Below are positions 56,588-64,000 of a stretch of 64,000 nt of DNA, piece after piece. The stretch comes from Xylaria sp. FL1777 (lineage: Eukaryota; Ascomycota; Sordariomycetes; Xylariales; Xylariaceae). Positions within the stretch are counted from its first letter, which is position 1, and every line of letters starts with the position of its first letter. Both the position numbers and the translations under genes were made by a program. The notes under the pieces were generated by a model. It ran no database searches and had not been told where the DNA came from. It saw nothing but the letters and a program-made list of their open reading frames with translations. Where the stretch lies: contig MU400519.1 in the NCBI GenBank assembly GCA_022578965.1, positions 186,001-250,000 of the forward strand, in the 5' to 3' direction.

Positions 56588-59500
56588 ATGGACGAGAAAC
56601 GAGCTGGCCGGCCGCTGAGCAGCATTCCAAAACCCTCGTCTCGTCTTCCCTTGCCTCGCTCGAGTATCCCGACGCCCGCTGCTGCTGCTGCTGCCACCCC
56701 CCGATCCCAGCAGAAGCCTTCCATCCCATCTTCTGAAACTCCACGAACTTCCTTGGCACCGCCCTCGGCCATTGCCAGCCTGCGCACGCCTCGCTTACGC
56801 CCGGCAACCTCGCGAGAGCAGATCAATCCCTCGGCCACCTTACCGAGGTCCTACAAGCCTGCCGCCCCGTCGGTCGCCTCCCGATCTACGGTGAAGGATC
56901 TGAGTAGCAGGAATGCGAATCCACGGCTTGCGCAGAGTCAGTCGACCTCCACTGACAACGCCTTCAAGAAGCCCCTGGTCCCTAGGCGCAGGCCGTCGAG
57001 TCAGTTCAGCCATGGCACACAGTCGTCGGCCACTTTGGTCGAGGAGCCCTCTTCCGGCGGTGGGATTGTAGATGACATACCGGAGCTCCCCCCCTTAGTA
57101 AAACCAGCCGCCGACAATCTCACCTTCGATGCCCTTTTGGCTGAGCCCAGGAGACCGCGGCCGTCACTTACCGAACGAACGATTGAGACGCTTTCGAACC
57201 TCCCTTCTTCCCCTGCAATGAAGCGGCGCGGTAGCAACTTCTTCGACGCGTCAGGGTCCAAGAGACCACAATCCAAAGGAAGTGTACCGTCACGGCCCGG
57301 CTCGAGCTATCAGTCCGACGGGTCGAACGGGCGTTCCAATGGCCCACTTAGCCGGCCCGGCTCGAGCTCGAGCTCTCTAGATAAGGGATATAGCAACTTC
57401 AGGGCTTCTACGAATTCATACAAGCCACCATTGGCCACGGTTCAGGATACACCATCGAGGCGTATTTCTGCATTTGGCTATTCCGCTATGCAGGCCACGA
57501 AGAACACACCGAAGCTTGCACATCGTCCCTCTCTAAACAATGTATCGTCTCGGGCTTCCTTATCTGCTTCAATTGGTCCTAGCACTCCAAGCCCCGAGAA
57601 GCGCTCCATCTCCGTGTCCAAGTTTGGCTCTAAAACACTGGCGGCCCGGCCTATGAAGACCAGAGGCTCCATTAACGGCCTGTTCAGCAAGCCGTCTATA
57701 CCATCTCTTAAGAAGGACCAGCCCCCTTTGGATTCATCATCTGCTCCCGTGCGGCAAGGGTCCTTTGCTTCTGTCAAGTCACCGAGGACATCTGGTGAAA
57801 GTCGTAACCTATCAAGTCCGTCGACGACCTCTACCGCACCTACAGCGCATTCCCTTGAGGAGCCGCCATCATCTACTCGCAAGTCTTCAGCTGCATTACG
57901 TGACCAAATTGCGAAGGCAAAGGCCGCAAAGCGGGCCGCGAGCAGTCAAGTTTCGGGCACACTGGCACCACAGGCTTCAGGGCCCCCGGTTATACCGAAC
58001 GATGACACTTTCGATTTCGGTCTAACTGATGATCCGTTTGGCCAACGCAAGTTTGAGGACTCTAACCGAAAGGTCATGCAATCTCGAATTGATATGGCGA
58101 GAGTCACAGGTAGGCTGAACATTGCTGCCATGGGGTTGAAAGGGATTCCGGATGAAGTACTGAAGATGTACGATCTTGAATCAACTGGTCAGGCTGATGG
58201 TAGCTGGGCTGAGAGCGTAGACTTGACACGATTCGTTGCTGCGGACAATGAACTGGAGACGATAGATGACTCTATCTTTCCTGACGTTGACCCCAATGAT
58301 CACACCTCTGAAGAGGTGGATGATAGGGGCCGAATTTTTTGGGGTCTTGAATCTGCAGATCTTCATAACAATATGCTCATCTCGCTACCCTTGGGACTAC
58401 GGCATCTCCATCAGCTCACTTCGTTGAACTTGGTAAGTTTACTGTTGATGCGTTTAACTGGTTACGAGACTGACGTTACACTAGACCTCAAATAAACTTA
58501 CGAACAACTGCCTTGAGATTATTGCTCAATGCACTAATTTGCGTGATCTCAAGTTAGGCAATAACCTTTTGTACGGCCCAGTTGAAGATTTCTCTATCCT
58601 CGAAAGCCTAGAGATTCTTGATCTTCACGGGAATAACATTTCTGCGCTACCTGGTGGGATTAGTAGAATGAAGAGGCTGCGTATTCTGAATCTCGACGAG
58701 AACGCTCTTGAATCATTACCCTTCCAAAGTCTTTCTGCTCTTCCGCTTACTGAGTTGCTCGTGCGAAAGAATAAACTGACTGGAACACTAATCGAATCCG
58801 GGGTGAAGAGTCTTTCTCAACTCCAGACATTGGACTGCTCCAGCAATCAGTTGTCTTATCTGGTTTCTCCGGATGCCAAGCAACAACTTAGCCTTCCATC
58901 TTTGCACCAACTGACAGTCTCCATGAATCGGCTGAAATGCTTGCCAGATATGAGCAGCTGGGATAGCATCTTGACGATCAACGCTGATGACAACAGCATC
59001 TCAGCTTTCCCTGAAGGGTTTACCAGCCGGGACACTCTTAGACACGCCGGATTTTCCAGTAATGATATTCGTATTATCCCCCCGGAGATTGCTCGAATGG
59101 ATGGCCTTGCCATGTTAAGGATCACAGGGAACCCACTACGAGATAAGAAGTTCACTTCTCTAACGACGGAAGAATTAAAAGATGCCTTGTTGGCAAGATT
59201 AGAACCATTGCCCAGCGAAGAAGTAGGTGGCGTGGAGAACTTTGCTAATGGAATTGACTCGATCGGAGCGAACATCACCGACAGCCACGTTACGATATCT
59301 ACTGCACCTGCTGGCTATGGGGACTTTGAGGATGGACAGTCAGAATCCGATGATTTTGCCACGCCACCAACGTCTGCTCCTCATTCCCCAACTCGCTCAC
59401 GGTCTCACACATTGTCTAGTCAAACTTGGCCGGTGAAGTCAGGCGGGATCCTCGATCGATCCAACACGCAGTCGTCTTCTCTGCACCCCGTTGTGTGCTC

Positions 59501-60119
59501 AAAAATTGCTGCTGTCCAATCTGTGAGGGACGTCCGACTCCAGCACAACACGTTCACCCAGTTCCCAAATTCGCTGTCGTTCTTCAGTGACACTATTACT
59601 TCGCTTTCTATATCCCATAACCAGCTTACCGGGGAAAGTTGGCTAACGGAACAACTTGATCTCACAGCCTTGCAAGAGCTGAACCTCCAGTCCAACTTTT
59701 GCACTAGTTTAACACCTTTGATGACATATCTGTGTGCTCCCAACCTAGAAAAGCTTGACGTGTCACTCAATCGTATCGTTCGAATTCCGATTCTACGCGA
59801 TGTCTTCCCGAGCCTCACCGTTTTGCTGATATCCAATAACCGACTTGAGGAGCTCGACCCCGAAACGATTCAGGGAATGAAAATTGTTGATGCAAGCAAC
59901 AATGAGATTGCGCACCTCAACCCTCGAATTGGCTTGCTTGGCCTTGAAAGACTTGACGTGATGGGCAACCGGTTCAGAGTACCTCGGTGGAATGTCCTCG
60001 ATCGTGGAACGGAAGCGACGCTTCGATGGCTTAGGGGCCGGGTGCCAGTGGCGGAGATGGCGGAGTGGCGTGCCCAGGCCGGCACTTCTGAAGAGGACTC
60101 GTCTAATGAGGTTGATTAG
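56588..60119 (+). CDS. Leucine-rich-repeat protein, LRRC40-like
   Basis: Exons 56588-58432 and 58485-60119 (52-nt phase-0 intron that rebuilds LTSLNLTSNKLTN) give 1159 aa. Residues 1 to about 470 are disordered, Ser/Pro/Arg-rich and full of short RPGSSS motifs, likely phosphorylated. The LRR part starts near 500 with GRLNIAAMGLKGIPDEVL, followed by ADLHNNMLISLPLGL and LEILDLHGNNISALPGG. It continues through about fifteen repeats with a Ser-rich insert (about 880-925), ending LLGLERLDVMGNRFRVP. This order resembles LRRC40 of animals, with a long fungal N-terminal extension. Function of LRRC40 is unknown; the repeats suggest a cytosolic protein-binding scaffold. Confidence 0.88.
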
Positions 60120-61046
60120 AGTCGAATATCTTGTTACTTAATACCACTCTGTGGAGTTTTGGGAAAGGCATGGCTGCTTTCTTTCTTCTTTTTTGCAAGT
60201 CAATTCCAAGATTACTGGCGTATAGGGCACGGAAAACGGAGCGAAGACATGCGGAATTCAAAACTTATTCTGTAGACACAGCGGGCGAACACGGAGAATT
60301 TGGAAGGCGTATGAACAGAGCCGTGGACAATGGGCCAAAGTACCAGTAAGTCGTAGAATAGAACAGTACGAATATAATAATATCCAGTAGAACAAAGGTA
60401 ACCGCTCGGCTAAGATCAAACAGAATTATCTAGAGGGAATCATCCTATTGTCTATGGCGTGTTCGACATTTGCCGCTTGCGCCACGCCATTCCGAACAGT
60501 TGGGTTGTTTGTAGACGAGGGCAATCGGTACGCAGTTGATGCCCAGGATTCACGTGGAGATGGGTGTTACCTAATTCAGCCAGATTTTGTTGGGAAACGG
60601 ACGCTGATAGGCTCATTTGTACAAGCCCGCAGACTGGACAGTCGAAGGGGCTGACAAGAAAACACACTGCTCAGCCCCGATCCTGGTCTTGCTTGGCCAT
60701 AGCTGTACCTCGTATTGTTGGTGCCCAGTTGCTAATTTTATGAGATCGGCCAAGTCATCTCTGAAGCAAAGCAAGTCGGCCGGGCCGAATGATCCTGACA
60801 CCAGGTCATAAATAACAAACCAAGTGCCCTCTGGTTTTATCTCTGACACTTTTTGAGTATGAACCTCTCTCATTTCATACACACGCTCGCTTGCCTATTC
60901 ATGCTAAGACTCGCCTCTCGCTAGACTAGTGGATACGTCGTCTCTACAAGCCTTACAAGCCAGTCTTATACCTTATACACACCTCACATACTTCATATAC
61001 CTCACCTTGCTTCGGTTATAGAAACAAAACCAAAACAACTCCCAGG
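60120..61046. other. Intergenic
   Basis: About 930 bases; frames on both strands at 60448-60882 overlap without family signal. The last 150 bases are a CT-rich promoter-like stretch. Confidence 0.45.
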
Positions 61047-61604
61047 ATGTCGTCTACCACTGCAGCAACGACCACGAGCTCCGGCTCCACTGCCTCCGCT
61101 TCAGCGACGCCAGCCTGCAGCAACCTATACCAGATCCCCATCTCAGAAGCAGGATGCGCCGTGCCATTCAGCAGCCAACACCAGGATGCCATGTCGGCTT
61201 GCTGCAAGTCAGCTGCGGTCATCTCGTACTTCGATAACTGCGGGTTATACTGTGTCGCCGCCGACCAGACGATTAAGGACCTGCAGGATTGCCTATTCGG
61301 CGAAAAGGTCGCGTACCAGGACGTCTTCTGCAACGCTCAGGTCAACGCCACCGCTACGAACACAGATCCAGAGATCCCCGCCACTGCCAGTGCTTCCATT
61401 GTGGCCGGTGGAAGTAACGATAATAATACGGATGGTGGGAAAACTGGCAACGACGGTGGTGACGACAACAAGCCTTCGCCTTCGCCTTCTGACTCGGGAA
61501 GCGCCGCCCCTCGGTTGGCACCTGAACTGGGTGTCTCAAAGACCGGCTTGACGATCGGTGCCTTGTTGTTCTCGGCCATGGCCTTCGGTGCTTTCCAGAT
61601 CTAA
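61047..61604 (+). CDS. Cysteine-rich, C-terminally anchored wall-type protein
   Basis: An intronless 185-aa frame. After a Ser/Thr/Ala-rich start come eight cysteines (CSN, GCAV, ACCK, NCGLYC, DCLF, FCN) between about residues 24 and 95, a pattern of a common secreted fungal family. The spacing does not fit CFEM. A Asp/Gly/Ser-rich linker and a hydrophobic end (KTGLTIGALLFSAMAFGAFQI) suggest GPI or membrane anchoring. Oddly, the predicted N-terminus (MSSTTAATTTSSGSTASASA) is not a signal peptide. Either an upstream exon supplies one or the protein is not secreted in the usual way. Confidence 0.75.
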   Translation: MSSTTAATTTSSGSTASASATPACSNLYQIPISEAGCAVPFSSQHQDAMSACCKSAAVISYFDNCGLYCVAADQTIKDLQDCLFGEKVAYQDVFCNAQVNATATNTDPEIPATASASIVAGGSNDNNTDGGKTGNDGGDDNKPSPSPSDSGSAAPRLAPELGVSKTGLTIGALLFSAMAFGAFQI

Positions 61605-63389
61605 TGGCCACAGGAGGGCTTTAATTACGATGGTTCCAGCATGGGCCAAGTTGGTATATCTCGGCTTCGATGATGCGCTTGCAATATGGACATGGGATAT
61701 AATGGATGGCGGAAAACACGATCAATTTGCCTTCGCACGGGCGCTCAACGACCAATCGTCGTTTGGAGGGCGAAGTTGGCACCTAAGGCACGAACGGGTA
61801 TACACGGACTCCCAAGACCGTGGATTGGCGTTTGGCAGAACCTATTCGATGACATCGTATGTCATGTTACCTTGTTATGTTATGCGGGCTCAAATCATCC
61901 ATGCCTTGGGTAGGTATCGGGAGGGATTGGGGCCAGGTCTTCATAAACCGAAACAATAATGTCTTCTGATCAATACTCATCGGGCTGGCTATACTGTAAT
62001 ACCGTCCCGCAAAGTAATAGAACCTACGACATATAATACAATATACAATACAACAATCAAAAGATGCGTTTCCATTTTTCAAACCCGAAACCACGTTACA
62101 ATTGTCTGCATGTACTTACACACACGAGCAGGACCCGAAACACGTGTCATGAGGATGAGGATGAGGATGAGAGGATGAGAGGAATGGTGTTAGTTTGCAG
62201 ACGCAAAGTTCCCGCCCCCCGGCAGACTAAAGCACAGGCCGACTTATAAAACAAAACAAGTCGACGCGGCACGAAATCGTGGCATGGGTCCGAGCTACAG
62301 CTGTTCTCGTTCCATTGGATGTCGACACCTCGTAAAAGTGCTCGTCTCCAATGCGGTCCACGATGCTTTCAATTGAGAACCTATGAATCCACGGGGACGC
62401 CTGGACTAGCACGACGCTGCGAAGCCCAAGGACAGAGGCGTCAGCTTGGCTGCCCGTAACTTCGTCCATCCCGATTCCCCACCACGAGAGCTGAGTTCAC
62501 TGTCTTGCAGTCCAAGTGTCGAGCGAGGGCGAGCGGGAATTCTTTGTCTCGTTGTCTCGTCACCTGCTCTCGTCGCGATAACTAACTGATGATGAACACG
62601 AGCTGTAGTATAGATGGAAACATGTGCCGCAATACCGATACCGGTATCTGGCATTCATGCATTGACATGAAAATGAAGATGATCACGGCAACTACCTACT
62701 TAAGTATACATACTGTACTGAATAACATTCCGTAGCGAGTTAGGCATGCATCTTTACTGCCTAGCTTCAGCACTTTGCCTGTCCAGGAAATTAACGCAGA
62801 CCAGCCACTGCGTTTTAGTGCATGGTCAACCAGCCTTTCCAATTAAATCGCTGGTCGCCGGGTGGGTTCGCACAGCAACCCAGGCTTTGCTGCTACCTAG
62901 GTACTGTAGGTACCTACAGCCTACAGGTATGCGTTAGGTACCTACTTAGGTATTCGCACCTAGAAAACTCCACTAAACAGGTCTGGGCTACTTCGCTCCG
63001 CCAGCTATCACCATCCACCACCGCCATCCATCCATCCATCCTCACCATCCCGCGGCCTGCCAGACGAGCAACCCGTCGCCAACGAGGTTGACAGATCCGG
63101 TGAAACTCGATTCTCCTAATCCCAAGCCGTAGCACTACCTTGCTGCAAATAATCAACAGCACAATACCACTAATTGTCGCGCTACGGCTGCCCCTCGCGG
63201 ACACCGTGCCGCTTGGACCTATTGACACAAGCCTGGCGTTGGCGGTCAAATATAGGCAGTTCAAGTTCACCGACGGCTCTCATTCCAATTCCCCCGTCCC
63301 GCTTCATCTTGCCCACGCACCAAACAGAGCACCCTCATCGTGGGACAACACATCGTCACAATCCGCCCACCTCGATTGTCGTCGCAACG
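61605..63389. other. Intergenic and long leader of the right-edge gene
   Basis: No gene is supported. A GAGGATGAG-type simple repeat lies at about 62150-62180. A dense run of TACCTA/TAGGTACCTAC tags is at 62885-62970. The final 400 bases are CT-rich, consistent with a long 5' leader. Confidence 0.5.
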
Positions 63390-64000
63390 ATGGCCCCCTC
63401 GCAATCCAATGGCCTTGCCGAGCCTGATCAGGATCTCGTGCCCTCGACGCCACCCGAGGCAACAGCAACAGCAACGACAACGACAACGACAGTGGCATCG
63501 CCCGTAGCTCAGCCACCACCAGCTCTCAGCCGTCTCTCTTCGTCTCTGTCACAGCAATCCATCCCTTCAACTGAGGCCCCGGCCTCGCCTATCGACCCCT
63601 CCGCTTCCTTCCAGACTGAGCTGAACGATGATCGCCTGTCACCGCCACGAGTCATTCGGTCCTCTCTGACACCACCGCCATCTTCTCAAGTCATCCAGGG
63701 CACTGCCGCTCGTGGTATACCTCTAGCCTACGCCGACTCACAGCAGACGAACAGTATAATCTCTCCGCCCGCGACGACGCTTCATAGTCTAAGTCGAGAT
63801 CGTCTTAGCACCACCGAATATCTTCCCCCCGCTACTGATCAGATTGACAATGCCACTGTTGACGAGCTTCGATCTATGCTGCAGTCCTGCCTTTCTATCA
63901 ATGCGAAACTCAAGTCCGAGACTGCTCATCACAAGTTGCAGTACGAGCTCTTAAGTATCCAAGCTGTTGAAGATACCAACCGCGCCAATGTCGAGCACGA
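63390..64000 (+). CDS. N-terminal part of a Ser/Pro/Thr-rich coiled-coil protein (cut by right edge)
   Basis: The ATG at 63390 opens a frame that stays open to base 64000 (203 codons). It is missing from simple ORF lists because it has no stop in the window. Residues 1-150 are disordered with an AT-rich peptide run (Thr repeats from a CAACGA simple repeat) and several SPP or TPP sites, likely phosphorylated. From about residue 160 a helical region begins: ATVDELRSMLQSCLSINAKL, then SETAHHKLQYELLSIQAVED, which looks like a coiled coil. The family is not identified; the rest of the gene lies to the right. Confidence 0.75.
   Translation, partial: MAPSQSNGLAEPDQDLVPSTPPEATATATTTTTTVASPVAQPPPALSRLSSSLSQQSIPSTEAPASPIDPSASFQTELNDDRLSPPRVIRSSLTPPPSSQVIQGTAARGIPLAYADSQQTNSIISPPATTLHSLSRDRLSTTEYLPPATDQIDNATVDELRSMLQSCLSINAKLKSETAHHKLQYELLSIQAVEDTNRANVEH

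Noticed and set aside
1..64000. CRISPR arrays, prokaryotic operons or integrated prophage
   Set aside because: The window is spliced eukaryotic DNA; no spaced direct repeats of CRISPR type or phage genes were seen.
1..64000. Intact transposon or retroelement
   Set aside because: No transposase, reverse transcriptase or integrase frame was recognised on either strand; only short tags and AT-rich remnants.

Overview
The window is filamentous-fungal nuclear DNA (Pezizomycotina, most likely Sordariomycetes). Reasons: genes carry short 50-90 nt introns with GTRNGT donors and CTAAC/CTGAC branch sites; several products are typical of such fungi (RID-type cytosine methyltransferase, Zn2Cys6 regulators, GPI-anchored wall proteins, xanthine phosphoribosyltransferase); and long AT-rich intergenic tracts are dotted with TACCTAGGTA-like palindromes. 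The order is not firm; Xylariales would fit but is a guess.

Layout. 1-4.7 kb: the 5' exon of a minus-strand gene running off the left edge, a gene-poor tract, and two tRNA-Trp genes (one with an intron). 4.7-9.4 kb: a secreted FAD-linked oxidase followed by a nine-exon Zn2Cys6 regulator on the same strand. 10.1-16.5 kb: a compact housekeeping block with DPM3, a large basic coiled-coil protein, an oxidoreductase-like mitochondrial protein and xanthine phosphoribosyltransferase. 16.5-20.8 kb: gene-poor, with a 98-base assembly gap inside a 7-bp tandem repeat and one orphan ORF. 20.8-23.6 kb: a double-domain GFA protein and a glutathione S-transferase. 25.6-28.3 kb: an eight-exon Zn2Cys6 regulator with a GC-AG intron inside its zinc cluster. 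29.6-34.1 kb: a RID-like DNA methyltransferase next to a damaged PRPP synthetase copy. 37.1-45.9 kb: a GPI-anchored wall protein, a MetE-like protein, a kelch protein and an MmgE/PrpD (cis-aconitate-decarboxylase-like) protein. 45.9-51.7 kb: gene-poor with two orphan ORFs. 51.7-55.6 kb: a Sec61-alpha gene with an 8-nt exon and unusually divergent sequence, plus small membrane proteins. 56.6-64 kb: an LRRC40-like leucine-rich-repeat protein, a cysteine-rich wall-type protein, and the start of a Ser/Pro/Thr-rich coiled-coil protein cut by the right edge.

Connections. No polyketide synthase or NRPS backbone is present, so there is no complete secondary-metabolite cluster. The most coherent theme is genome defence: a RID-type methyltransferase (the family needed for repeat-induced point mutation) sits beside a duplicated metabolic gene that has lost its reading frame and a catalytic Asp, with several RIP-type changes. 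The second is paralogy: the Sec61-alpha copy looks more diverged than the family normally allows. All exon structures were assembled by eye from splice signals and family alignment from memory; no search was run.
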